In this document: positions 11,580 through 22,547 of the stretch, one piece after another | Position numbering within the stretch: position 1 is the stretch's first letter | Layout of the letters: each line of letters opens with the position of its first letter | From: Polytrichum commune | Taxonomy: Eukaryota; Streptophyta; Polytrichopsida; Polytrichales; Polytrichaceae | Direction of reading: 5' to 3' | Assembly (NCBI GenBank): GCA_950295325.1 | Contig: OX485807.1 | Coordinates: 39,150,440-39,214,439, forward strand | Length of the DNA: 64,000 nt | Made by a program: the position numbers and the translations under genes | Notes under the pieces: model-generated | The model's input: the letters and a program-made list of their open reading frames with translations, nothing else | Databases searched by the model: none | What the model was told of the DNA's origin: nothing

Positions 11580-12693
11580 AGCCCTAAGTCACGGCGACGA
11601 ACGATGACGTGACACGGTAATCCGGTACAGTTATTCCACCACCTACACGTCCAGATAGACGCAAACTATGGCGCGCGTTAGCGTCGGAGGTAGCGGGGGC
11701 TGTTAGTGAGCTTGTCCATCTTCTAGTGGACATCTCGACTGCCGTGCGGCTGCCGTGACCTGACGCGCTGTGCCGCGCCGTCCCGCAGCATTGCCACATT
11801 TCAGGTTGGCTTTCCCTTGGCGCCCTTTATTTAGCTATCCAGGGTTTTGGCCTTTTGTACTCCCCGTGCGACTCCGCTGTTTTAGAGGCTTTCAACACAG
11901 CAGCCTCGCTTGGATTCGCACTTTTGTCGCTGTCGAAGCTCACGGCATTCATCCCAACACGCGTGATAATCTAGCCTTTACGTGATTTCAATCTGTTCTG
12001 TCTCGGCGTAATTCCGCTCAATAATCTGAGTTCCTCCGTTTTGAGTTGTTTTGTGCGATCTTGCGGCTGGTTGGTTTGGGTTGGGTCCATTTCAGTTCAG
12101 TTCCTCTTGCGGGGTGAAGTTCGTGCCCTGGTTTAAGTTTAGAGTTTACAGTGTGATTGCATTGACACTGCAGTTTTCCGGCTTGACTTTGGCTTGGCGT
12201 TCTTTATTTAGTCGGTTCCAGGGTTTTGGCCATTTTGTACGCCTTTTATGTGCGTCCCTTCACTCGGATTTACATTTGTACCGCTGTCGAATCTCACGGC
12301 TTCGATCGCATTACGCGTGATTGGATTTTGAAGTTCCAGGTTATTGTGTTTTGAAGAATCTGGGTAGGCTTACTTGTTTGAGTTTTGTGGCGTACATATT
12401 CTGGTTGTTCTGGATCCTGCGGGAAGGGGGGAGGTTTGTGGCCTGGTTTTGAAATTGTCTCTTGACTCATTGAACTTTCGACTCTTCTGGACACATAATT
12501 GGAGCTACATGCTTACCGCCTACCGCGAGATCTGATAATTGTTTTGATAAGTTAGCGCTTTTGATAGTTCTGTTAAGTCTGTGGCCGATTAGGGCCGGTA
12601 CGCTACGGGGATTTGGTGTCCTGTTCAAGGCCCGTGTGGATCTCGTGAGAGCAATCGCGTGTCGGTGGATGGTGATGGTGTAATAGGATAGGT
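11580..12693 (+). promoter_or_regulatory. Promoter/leader region of the TRAF-type gene with an internal duplication
   Basis: GC content rises again ahead of the second spliced gene. Two related segments lie in direct order: about 11800-11985 and about 12175-12335. Shared blocks include CCAGGGTTTTGGCC (11839 and 12218), GCTGTCGAA followed by CTCACGGC, and ACGCGTGAT (11959 and 12313), giving an offset of 355-380 bases. This looks like an old local duplication of promoter or leader sequence. No TATA box or transcription start was fixed, and assignment to the downstream gene rests on position. Confidence 0.4.
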
Positions 12694-15600
12694 ATGGCGG
12701 GGTTAGGGTACAGACAGGAGGCGCGGAAGGGAGCAATGAGGAGTGCCAGGTGTGATCAGGTTTGATTGATGCTAGGGGTTCAATCTCGTGAGCGGGCGAA
12801 TTCTTCGGTTCGATGCTGTCTTTTGGATCCCTTCGGGGAGGGACGGGTCCCATTGTTGCTGCTGCACCTCCTGATGGCACTGGTGCGCGCCTCTGTCTCT
12901 GTCTGTCTGTCTGTCTCTCTCTCGTGGTTTAATTCCATTTGTGCCAGTATTTTTTGTGATATAATTATCACAGGCAAACAATTCAATTTTATGATGCATG
13001 TGTAAATACAGAGTAATGGAGTAATTTCTGATAAGCGATTAGAGGGCTCAACACTCCAACTACTGTCGCATTGTCGGTAGTTGCTTGGATATTTCAATAT
13101 AATGGCCTCAGAATTCTTGCCGCGCCTTAAAGAATCATATATATGTAAATTTCGTGCTAAGAAATATTTCATCACCTTAGACTTCTCACTAACGATAAAG
13201 ATTTGTCAGGAATTTAGTCGTGACGGCATCGCAGTCAGTACACTCGTACATAAATCTTTTTATAGAAAGCCTAAAGAGACTGGCGAATAGGACGGGACCG
13301 AAGTCTAGGGTACGGGTTCTGGAATATTGTCGGAGGTCTCTACAGTCGCACTAGCCGACATATGGACCATGAATGGTGACGAAATTGATATCTGTGAAGA
13401 ATGTCCGTGGAATCCTAAAAATAATGTATCGTGATGTTATCAGCTCTACCACTGTAAGTAATAAAATCGGAGTGGGGTTTACGAGATGAGAGCTGAAATG
13501 AAAATGTCAAATTGGAACGTTCATTTCTCCCTCTTGAACGCTTGGAAGTCTTCCAAGTGTAAAACTGCACCGTGGGTCTACAGTATGATATTCTGAATAG
13601 ACAACATACACGAATTGCTTTGTTGAACCTGTCAGGGTGTAGAAGTTTTGATGATGTCATTGCATCGAACGGAGGATTATAAAGGTCGGAAAGAGCGGGC
13701 TTGCCTGTCCGAAGAGGACATTCATTGTCTCGCAAAAAGGCCCCTTTCGCACTAGGTCTCGAGTTGAAACCTCGAACCTGCAATTTTCGGGAGTTGACAA
13801 ACTTTCATCCAAAGCTCACACTATTGAGAGCTTCATCAATCCTAAAGCTCTTAAGAGTTTGAGCAAATGTAAAGTGGATATGCTCAAAGTCAGATATGAA
13901 GGGGAAAATGGTATTAATGACAAGCCAAGGGATGCTTCAAGCCCATTGCCTTAGGCCCACAAAACGAGAGTTCCAACTCTCAACATTCCTAGCGACCTCC
14001 ATGAAGTAGCTTAGGATTTTGACTGACCGATCGCTTGTAAAAAACGACCAGTGGCTTGTCATAGCCATTTCACCTGGGATCCATCGAGGCGCCATCTAAG
14101 CATTGTAAACCCGGTAATACCTTCGAGCTCTTAAGTTGAAAGCTTTAAGCGGACCTGGCCCCTTGCCAATGAGTAGGCTCCTTTGTTCAACCTCTCTCAA
14201 CCTCGGTATTATAAAGAAGACCTTATCATAAAAAGGCACGTGATTATGGATGACCATGAGATGATCCATAATTACCATAATCGAAAGGCAGTTGCAGAGC
14301 GCTTCCAATTAGATCTCCTGTTGACAGTGTATCAACTTTTGAGGCAATATGATCAAACCCTTTGAAGAGACAACTAATCACAAGGATGTGTTCTTTGTAG
14401 TTCTCACTTGACTGAAATTTTCAGCTTCGATCTGCTGTGCGAGTTTGCAGGAGAAGAGAAGCAAGCTCCTTCACCGCCGGTGCTCGTAGAGTGTAGTTTT
14501 AATGATGTGGAACAAGTCACCCGCCTCAGCCAGGCCCTGCTGGTCACACTGGCCACCGCCTGCGTGGAAAAGACTGCTGGCGATCCGTTCAGTAAGAGGG
14601 ACGCTGTGTTGCCAGAGGTCAAGAAGGAAATGCTTGAGTACTTGCATCAGCAAAGTGAGGCCTATGCGAGTGGCAGTGGCGTACTGAGCTCTCAAGGGCA
14701 GGTGGGTAATCTGAAATCTAGTTACTTTGCTTCAAATTACTCAAACACCCTGTTTTCTGCTCGTCCTCTTTGTTGAAACTCTGATCCGTTTCATTGGCAG
14801 TTTCTCAACTGCAGTACATGATCAGTTTTCTTCTTAATATTTGCACTGTCCACATTTTAGTGTCTATATATGTATGTATATACTAATTTACTAATTTTTT
14901 TACCCTGGACTAGGCTATTGAAATTGTGTATTGCCACCAAAATTTTATCCTCAAATTTCATGAATGGTTATCCTCCTCATGAAGTGCACACATGTCAAGA
15001 GACATTTTGATGGTCTGATTGCTTCAAGTTCATATATGCTTGCAATAATTCACTAATCTATAGCATCTATAGTTTAGCCAAATAGTACGAAGTTTCTGAT
15101 CAAAACAATGAGATTTGTCATTGTGATGAAATTTTGAATTTCTGAAGTGCATTCTGGAAGGACTTAAAGTGAGTTTTTCTGTATTTCTTAGGATATGGAT
15201 GTGATCCTTAATGGTGCCTCTCAGCATCTCTTTTGTGATAGTTCTCAAAACACTCTTGGAAATATCCTTTTGTAGCACATCTTAGAAAGTGCGTCACCCC
15301 TCAGGCATTTAAGGGCTAGGGACCTTAACAAAGATGCTGTAGGATGTACGAACATTACAAATGCTCCAGTATTCTAAAGGCTTGTTCTTGCTGACCAGGT
15401 GTCAACCCCGTCAAAAATTGCAGACAGCATATTTGAGAACTTCATCAAATCAAAGAAGAACCTCTTTTCACGGGTCTCGAGTAAAATCATTGACACTGTG
15501 AAAAAGGAGGATAAAATAGAAGATTTCATCCAGGAGCTGGAGCGCACAGGTGTTTGGATGCTTGGACGGCGAGAGGTTTGCATCTCACCATTCAATCTAT

Positions 15601-17700
15601 ACATTGTATTGTTCTTGTGGTACGGTGTTATTGATTGCTCACTTTAAACATCTGTTGCGTGATTCATCTTGTCTTGTCTTCCTTCCTATGTTCCATTGGC
15701 CTAAGCCTGTACATTCATATATGCCCTCTCAAACCCTTTAAGGTCTCAAGCTACCATTACATGGTCTACATGGTAGGTTGTATAAGCCCCCAACTAGTAT
15801 TAAAGCTAGTTTTAATTTGGTCTATGAGATTATAAGATATTGAACACAGCCTATTACAAATAGGGAAGGAAAATATGGCTAAACGTGACAATCGTGATCA
15901 AATATAGACAGTATGTTTATAAATCTAGGTTATGTGTACAAGGTTTAAATCTCTGTATGTTTTTCATACCTGTAGTGGCCCAAATGGAAGGATACAATTT
16001 ATGAGTCAGTTACTTTGGATGGGGTCACTTTTGACATCATCAGTCCTTTAGAATGGGCCTCTGAGATCTTTAAGGCTTAACTGCTTTCATGGTTTATTTA
16101 GGTCCATGAATGATCTGGCTACCAATATCATGCATCCTAACATGGAATCAAAATTGTGGGTCTTCCAGGTGCTGGCCAAGGCATTACTAAAACGGCTGGA
16201 TCGAAGCAAGACCTACCACTGTGAGATGAAATTTGAAAGCAATGAGGAGCTAAGCGAGCATCAAGCTAGTTGTGTGCTGAGGCCAATGTCGTGCCTGAAT
16301 AATGGCTGTGGTGCTGTTTACTCAGCAGTCCATGCAACCACTCATGATGGTCTCTGCTTACATAAGCAGCTCCCTTGTGAACTCAAATGTGGATCTACTG
16401 TCCCTCGTGGGGAAATGGAAAGGCATGGTGTAACTGTTTGTCCAATGAAGAAGATGAAATGCCCTTTCCATCCAGTTGGATGCCTGCATACTATGGCACA
16501 GGTGCACAAATATTACCAATTCTTTATAGACAAGGTTTCTTGGTTTCGATAGCAAATTGCCTGAAAGAAGATAAATTTTTCTTTAAAAGTAGCAATTTTC
16601 TAGTGATTAGGATATATCTCTTTATTCAATGATGCTTATTTTGTATGTGGTGGCAGAGTTTATTGGAGGAGCACTGTACAATTTACATGGGACAACACTT
16701 GCTTGAGATGCTCCAATATGTCCAGAACCATGAAGTGGCTGTTGGAGGACTTGTTCAGCGAATTGTACTCCTTGAGAAGGTGAGTTTGCTTTCTTTAGAC
16801 CTATGGATTCCTCCAATCTGCTTTCCTTCAAAGACCATGAAGGTAAATCTACCAATGCGTGTGTCCATGACATTGTCAGATTGATAGTATGCCATCTATT
16901 CAATTAATGTGGATTACCATTTTGGAGTTACGGGGTTCTATGACTTCTTAGAAAGAAAGTAACTTCCTATTATCAAAGTGGAGTTATGTTCTATAATGTG
17001 CCTGCTATCTTATCTATAAAGGTATGAAGAGTGAAGTTATCGTTTATAAAGTTCATACTATCTCTATATCTCTTATAATGCAATCTTTGTGTTGTCTTTA
17101 TAAGAGATTGTATCCTCAGTAAAACCTACAGCACTATGTAACTGCAAATGGCCATCTGCACTAATTGGAATAAAAGGTGTCCAATGTTTATGGTATTTAG
17201 TGTCACTTTTTTTTGGAGTTACACCATGCGGTAACTTTTCACTAATTATGGATCTTTTTTATCAAGTAAAGAGGTTTATGTCCTACAATGTCTAAACACC
17301 TAATTAACCTTTGTTGGTAAAAATTAACTAGTTATAGCATTGTGTAATTCCAAATAGGCAGTAACACTAAACACCATAAACAGTGCAGTGTTCTGGTGAT
17401 ACTTTCCAATGGATAGGAGTTGCTGATATTGTTTTGTGGTTGTGATAAAAATAAAGGCACTACAAATAGCACAAAGATCAGAGGCAGTAGACATAGAGTC
17501 AATGGTCCTTACAGTGAAGGAGCAAGACAGCAAAGTGAAGCAGCTGGAAGCAGCTGGAAGCAGAGGTGAAGAAGCTTCAGGCAGACCTCAAGGCAACAGA
17601 CGTCTCAGCTGAGGTTTTGCAGCTGAGGCGAGAGCTTCGTAGCTTGCAGAAACAGGTGGAAAGTAGCTCCATTAATGGATCTGCACACACCTCACCATAG
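12694..17700 (+). CDS. TRAF-type zinc-finger protein, frame broken in the last exon
   Basis: A plant protein with TRAF-type zinc fingers and a C-terminal coiled coil, probably intracellular; members of this group are thought to act as protein-binding adaptors. Proposed exons: 12694-12749 (first exon, chosen by ATG and matching phase, least certain), 14425-14701, 15399-15575, 16169-16501, 16657-16779 and 17457 to the end. The fourth exon holds the fingers. Paired Cys/His include C188, C205, C212, C217, H229, C233, C240, C244, H256, C261, C268 and C275, in the order C-x3-C-x11-H-x4-C and C-x6-C. In the last exon the 10-base word CAGCTGGAAG occurs twice in tandem (17541-17560). This shifts the frame so that it stops at 17610-17612 (373 residues), whereas the frame that keeps a heptad-like Leu/Glu/Lys helix runs on to the stop at 17698-17700. 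It may be a recent truncation, a sequencing error or a repeat-length variant. Confidence 0.8.
12750..14424 (+). other. Proposed first intron of the TRAF-type gene, with microsatellite
   Basis: This runs from the donor GTGTGATCAG to the acceptor ATTTTCAG. It contains a CTGT/CTCT tract at about 12891-12923. Frames inside (for example near 12766-13005 and 14183-14365) carry no domain. If exon 1 is wrong, the true first exon may lie within this interval. Confidence 0.4.
17181..17386. mobile_element. MITE family A, short member inside the last intron of the TRAF-type gene
   Basis: The ends are inverted: TGTTTATGGTATTTAGTGTC on the left, and the reverse complement of CACTAAACACCATAAACAG on the right. 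Pairing continues inward (TTTTGGAGTTACACCATG against the complement of CATTGTGTAATTCCAAAT), giving arms of about 60 bases around a loop. The same termini bound larger members at about 20066-20590 and 28540-29073. The copy sits in the intron 16780-17456, so it is probably tolerated by splicing. Confidence 0.75.
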
Positions 17701-17875
17701 TATACATAGACACTATTTGTGGGACTTTGGAAGCCCAATAATCCTTCCTCTGCACTCATTGGAGAAATTTTTGTGAATGTTCATTTTGGTGGAAGGGAGA
17801 GAGCATTGGTGTAATGAAACACGACAGTGAGGCTTAGGCGTCTTCATGGAATAAGGTAGACATGCCTAATTCGGT

Positions 17876-18050
17876 TACTTATCTTTATTGGACACCTATA
17901 TTTGAGTGGTATGTGGTTTGGTGTTGCTCCAAGAACAAATACCAAAAAGACATGTGTTCAAAAGAGATTGGATTGTGTGTTTTAAATATGATAACCATGC
18001 TAGCCTCAATAATCAACATAATTGGGGGGGATCTACTATGTAATGAGCAC
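17876..18050. repeat. Dispersed repeat B, copy 1
   Basis: This block (including CACATATTTGAGTGGTATGTG-like text, a GTGTTCAAAAGAGATTGGAT word and CTCAATAATCAACATAATTG) recurs diverged at about 24785-24950, 26195-26370 and 34265-34380, always on the plus strand. No terminal repeats were defined. It begins within the likely 3' region of the TRAF-type gene. Confidence 0.6.
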
Positions 18051-18640
18051 AAGAATCTCACTTCGATAATGAATAAGATATGCATATGAGCTCCAAAAAT
18101 TGTGGAGAAAGTGGCTACGGCCTCGATCTAGATTTGCTAACCATCTCGTACTAATTGTATATTTGTGTTCCATATCCTAGAAGAACTGGGCTAGTTGAAA
18201 AGGTAACCATTCAAGATTCAACAATACAGAGTGTTGAACATAAGGTTGTAACACATGATTGATTACCTTTATTTTTGAAGACCCTTGCGCAATTCTTCAA
18301 GAAAGAGCATCTGTATCTAGTGGTTATTTCTCCCTGTCCATTGGTCCTTTCTCATAGGTAATCTCTTAGCATCTGAGAGGCCCATCTCCACACACAAGAA
18401 CTTGTGTTTGAAGTACATGCTTTGATTTTCGGTTAATTGTGTCAAAATGGAACCTACCAAATAATAACATATTCTACTGAGTTTAATTTTCTAATCAATT
18501 GAACATTGGGTTATCAGAGATTGGGTTCAAATACATAACATGCGTGCCCTTCAATGCAATTACATTCTTAGTATTTGATCCTAAATGTCATATATGAGTA
18601 AAAATGTTATATTTTTCTTTACATAAATGAATAAGTCTAA
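18051..18640. other. Non-coding AT-rich stretch
   Basis: No coding frame, RNA gene or defined repeat end was recognised between the dispersed repeat and the hairpin region. Confidence 0.4.
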
Positions 18641-18732
18641 AATTTAGATTCAAGTCCATGATACAAAATTTATGATTTTAAGACGTGGTGAGGCTTGAAT
18701 GAATGAAAATCGATTTTAAAGTCCGGGAAGCA

Positions 18733-18826
18733 CATCAAGGTGGTGTCAAAACATGCACATGCTAATTCCTTACTAGTAGTAGAATGTTGTTGCTTCCGTG
18801 AGGTAGAGGCTAACATCACCTTGATG
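18733..18826. repeat. Small hairpin
   Basis: CATCAAGGTGGTGT at 18733-18746 pairs with ACATCACCTTGATG at 18813-18826. It lies just upstream of the much longer inverted repeat at 18855-19116. Confidence 0.55.
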
Positions 18827-18854
18827 GTCCAATTGGAAGAAAGTTGAATTAAAT

Positions 18855-19116
18855 AATACCACATTGGGTAGTACAAAGTCTATGATTCCAGAGCCTAGAT
18901 CAACACCTTCCTCAACTTCGATTTTAACGATTTCAAATTCTTTGATCTTGATTCACAGTTGTTAAGATGCTCAAGCTTCATCGTTGTATTAGCAGCTTGA
19001 GCATCTTAACAATTGCGAATCAAGACCAAAGAATTTGAAATCGTTAAAATCGAAGTTGAGGAAGGTGTTGATCTAGGCTCTGGAATCGTAGACTTTGTAC
19101 TACCCAATGTGGTATT
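18855..19116. repeat. Near-perfect 123-bp inverted repeat (long hairpin)
   Basis: The arms 18855-18977 and 18994-19116 are reverse complements with about four mismatches in 123 positions. They are separated by a 16-base loop (18978-18993). A transcript would fold into a single long, nearly perfect duplex, and the high identity implies a recent inverted duplication. No terminal motif or target-site duplication was recognised, so it could be a foldback MITE, a young hairpin small-RNA locus or a local inverted duplication. Confidence 0.85.
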
Positions 19117-19189
19117 GATAGGGGGAACTTTTTTTTATTGTTCAATTTCATGTGAGTGGACAACATCCTTAGCATATTCTACATGGGTC

Positions 19190-19960
19190 ATTTGCCAATG
19201 AAAACCAAGTTTAATGCCAAATATTGGCTATGTCGTGTCTCTAAAGTGGTCACATGAAAGATAAAATGTTGCCGAACTATTTTTTCATTGTGGAATACCC
19301 ACACTACAAGTTGGTTAGCACCTCGTAGCCACATGTCGCCTCCTAATATGCCCAAGTTGCCGCCTCCTAATTTGCCCACCTTGGGCACAAAAATCAAGCA
19401 TGTCATAGCTCGGTGGATAGCACTCTTATTTATGGAGGATGGTGGGTGTAGTTTGACTTTTGTGAAGGTGACTAACCCAAATATCATTAGGGCAGCAACT
19501 AAATCATCATGTATTACTCACCCACTGAATGAAAGCAATTGTACCATTAATTAAGAGCCAAAATAGGTGACCGATTAAGGAAGCTAATCGAATTAGCCTC
19601 ATCTACCTTAATGAAGGGAAGTTGTAGAGGGGACACTCCAACACGTAGTGTGCCTTGTTTTCAACTACATTGTAAGAGCAAAAGTTTCATAATATGTTAT
19701 TTGTAGGGATTGGGTTCAATGGCAAGTCTATGATCCGAGGTGTGGTAAGCAACAACGATTTTGCATGGAGGTGCTTCAAGTACAATTTCACATTCATAAT
19801 TGAGAAAGTCCTCAAGGTGAAGGTAATCTAACTTTTCTTTCCTGAGAGGTGCAAAGAGTTCCACGCTTCAGCAAGAAAAGCCTCTTTGAGAGTATGAAAG
19901 AAATCCTCCAAGAAAGGCCCTTGGGGAATTCACTCCATGCATTTTTCAAGAACCACATGT
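19190..19960 (-). pseudogene. Decayed retroelement fragment with terminal Cys/His motif
   Basis: Read on the minus strand, this stretch gives broken frames including ENKAHYVLECPLYN, preceded by a short segment containing FCSYNV. This resembles the C-x2-C..H-x4-C zinc-binding tail that follows reverse transcriptase in many plant LINE-like elements. Several stops interrupt it, and the reverse transcriptase core is absent. The downstream minus-strand frame at 19188-19487 shows no recognised domain. It differs from the LINE family at 54-62 kb as far as I can see. Confidence 0.4.
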
Positions 19961-20065
19961 GATAATGGGTTATTTAAGTGAGGGGTATGTAGGTAAGTTT
20001 TGAAATTTTAAGCTACCCTTCAATTATATAATAAGCATGTTTATTATAACAATAGTTCTACTTAT

Positions 20066-20590
20066 AAGTGTTTTGGTATTTAGTGTCACATGCATAATAG
20101 TGTCACTTACCTTATTTGAGGTGTATTCTAGGATACACTAATAATCAACAAATTTACCCTTATTGTAATCTCATGACACTTGACATTCAAGTGCACTAAC
20201 AAATATGTATGTAAGTGGCATGAATATGTTTAATAATGTTATGAGGAATATGCATATGTTGCTTAATGGTCTACAAGTTGACTAGAGCATATGCAATGAC
20301 ACTTGGAATTAGTATGCTCAAGAATATCTTCCTCTTACATATAAAAAAAGTAAACACATGACACTTTGCCATGAGTATGCTCCATAATATCTTCCCCTTG
20401 CATACTAAAATGCGAAAATATTATCTCAAGTATCCCAAAATGCTATCCGAAATGTCACTTTAGAAGTTAGCTATGTTGGCAATTAGTATCGTATTGGTAA
20501 TTGTCAGACGTGACACTTTGAGACCTCTAGACATCTAGTTTAGGCCCTTTGCTAATGGTGTACTGGATACTAAATACCATACCAAAGTTC
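20066..20590. mobile_element. MITE family A, long member
   Basis: The left end reads GTTTTGGTATTTAGTGTCAC. The right end is the reverse complement, with GATACTAAATACCATACC. The interior matches the member at 28540-29073 block by block: CATGACACTTG, CTACAAGTTGACTA, TGCTCAAGAATATC, ATATCTTCCCCTTGCATACT and GAGACCTCTAG-ACATCTAGTTTAGGCC. It has no coding capacity. The ends are more worn than in the 28.5-kb copy, so it is the older insertion. Confidence 0.75.
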
Positions 20591-20607
20591 TACATTAAGT
20601 TACTTTA

Positions 20608-21420
20608 AGCTAATGCCCTCTACCCACCTAACTAAACCAAGAGGGTACTTAGGGGATGTTTACACCATGGACCATGAAGTCGTCCCAAGGCGTGTAAAAT
20701 ATGTGGTTGGCTATTGAACTCGTCTTGGAACCACTTTGGTTTACACCAAGGAAAAGAATTTATGAGTGACCACGGAGTTTGAGGTCTCCAAAAGACATAT
20801 TTTAAGGCATGCATTATGCACTGACATGGTCCAACGGGTTTTGTGGTGGGAGAGGCAAAAAAATTGTTTTGGTAGAAAAAGGCAAGGCACATGGCAAAGA
20901 AATATTGTTATAACAATATTTTAATGAAAATTATTTATGGGAAAGACAAGATGAAGACAAGAGAAGACAAGAGAATGGTCAAACTTGATTTTCTTTTCTT
21001 TTCAAAAATGCCTTTTTTGGACAATCATTAAAAAAAATCAGCACATTCATTTTTTGTTGCATGGTCATTCTTCTTGGTCCACATTCGGTTTACACCTAAT
21101 GAGGGACCCACATACTTTGGAAATTGATATTTAAAAAAAAAAAGTCGGATTATGAAAGTTGGACCATCAAGTCAGACCATGAAAGTTAACCATCAAGTCG
21201 GACCATGGAAAAAGCCATCTTCCATGGTCCAACTTCACAATCCATGGTGTAAACCATACCTTAAACCTAAAAATGTTATTAAATTAGGGTGAACTCCCAC
21301 ATGTGCGACAATTTATTGCCGAGCCGAGGTGGACACTGAGCTGACACTCCGTAATAAAGTTGTCACGGTATGCGGCGTCGGCGGCCACACCTTATCCGTT
21401 AGGCTTCATCCATTTAGATT
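20608..21420. mobile_element. Older TIR element (family C), interrupted by a MITE
   Basis: The left edge reads ATGCCCTCTACCCACCTAAC, resembling the ends of the element at 29627-30142. After the MITE at 20652-21260, the sequence at 21264-21400 (GGGTGAACTCCCACATGTG, GCCGAGCCGAGGTGGAC) matches the reverse complement of about 30030-30110. So one older element appears split by a younger insertion. Its right end was not found. Confidence 0.45.
20652..21260. mobile_element. PIF/Harbinger-like MITE (family D), 609 bp, TTA target-site duplication
   Basis: The left end GGGGATGTTTACACCATGGA and the right end, whose reverse complement is GGTATGGTTTACACCATGGA, form terminal inverted repeats. TTA flanks both sides (20649-20651 and 21261-21263), the 3-bp TWA duplication expected of PIF/Harbinger transposition. 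The interior shares blocks with the element at 49301-49812, including CATGGTCCAACGGGTTTT and a GAGGCAAAA word. It carries no open frame and must rely on a transposase elsewhere. Confidence 0.8.
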
Positions 21421-21429
21421 TGGATGAAT

Positions 21430-22140
21430 GAATCTTAGATGTGGAGAGGAAGGCTCCTAAATGAGGAGCCTCCTCCTTGGCTTGGCATTCTTGTGTTGAG
21501 GTGTGTTGTTTATGTGTGACTTTGCTATGTTTTAGTGTTGTTTGTTAGTGGTGGTTGGTACTCGAGCTGCAGTGACACACGATCGCTATTTACATGACAA
21601 AGGAGATAATATCCCGGTGTCTTTGAGCATGTGAGTCTTTAGAATGTTAATCTTGACTATTAAAACACTAGAGAGAAGGCGGAGCAAGCCCATCCTATTG
21701 GCCCTCAGCTTCACTTATCCAAATTTTGCTAACATTGTCCTTTCTCAACCGTTGTTAATATTGCAGCTGTTTAAAAAAATTGCATGTGCCATGTGCATAA
21801 ACTATTTTAAGAAACCAATCTTGAAGCTCGGGTCCAATTTTGAGCCCAAAAGTGAACCATAAGGATATCGTTTGTTTCTTATTTGAATATTTATAATCTT
21901 CTTGAATAATGGACTTCCATTGCCAAAGTAAACAAAATACAGTCATAGCCACACAACCCCCGACCTTGGATGTTGCTTAAAGGGGGGTGCTCATGAGAAG
22001 AAGGGAGAGGAAAGGAAACTGGAAGGAGACCAATGAGTAGTACTCCCTTAGACTTGACCTCGTAGATCTGAGCACTCCACACATAGTTGGTTACTTAATT
22101 CACACGAAAGATTAAAAACATAAACAACATCATAGACTAT
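21430..22140. other. Non-coding stretch
   Basis: No recognised gene. A frame at 21644-21862 has no domain. Short GA-rich patches occur near 22000. Confidence 0.35.
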
Positions 22141-22143
22141 TAA

Positions 22144-22540
22144 GGGGTGTTTGGATGCCAAGTTTGTTGGACCGTAAACCCACCTGAAACTTACATCATG
22201 CCTACACTAGAACCAGTGAGTGGCCCACACTATCTTGATAGGAATTCTTGTCTCGTATTCCTTGGTGAAATTAAAATATGTTACATCCAATGAGGTTGCT
22301 ATGAGTAGGACCAAAAATCCTAACCAGTATCAATGAATTTTGAAAAGAGATACAATTTTTCTATCAAGAGGGACTCTTCTTGTTGCCCAAGACCAGCGAC
22401 TGGCCCTAGTGTGGACATGGTATTACTTGAGTGGCACGAATCCTAAGCCCTACTCCACCATCACCGACATAAATTCCAAAACCCAACTAACCGAGTGTGT
22501 CACTCCTTGTGTCGCCACGTGTCCACCCAAACACCCGAGG
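22144..22540. mobile_element. Probable TIR element, about 0.4 kb
   Basis: The left end GGGGTGTTTGGATGCC pairs with a right end whose reverse complement is TCGGGTGTTTGGGTGGAC. Further inside, CTACACTAGAACCAGTGAGTGG pairs imperfectly with the complement of CCAGCGACTGGCCCTAGTGTGG. GGGGTGTTTGG termini are typical of Tourist-like (PIF/Harbinger) MITEs. TAA precedes the left end, but I could not confirm a matching duplication on the right. Confidence 0.45.
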
Positions 22541-22547
22541 GTGACCT

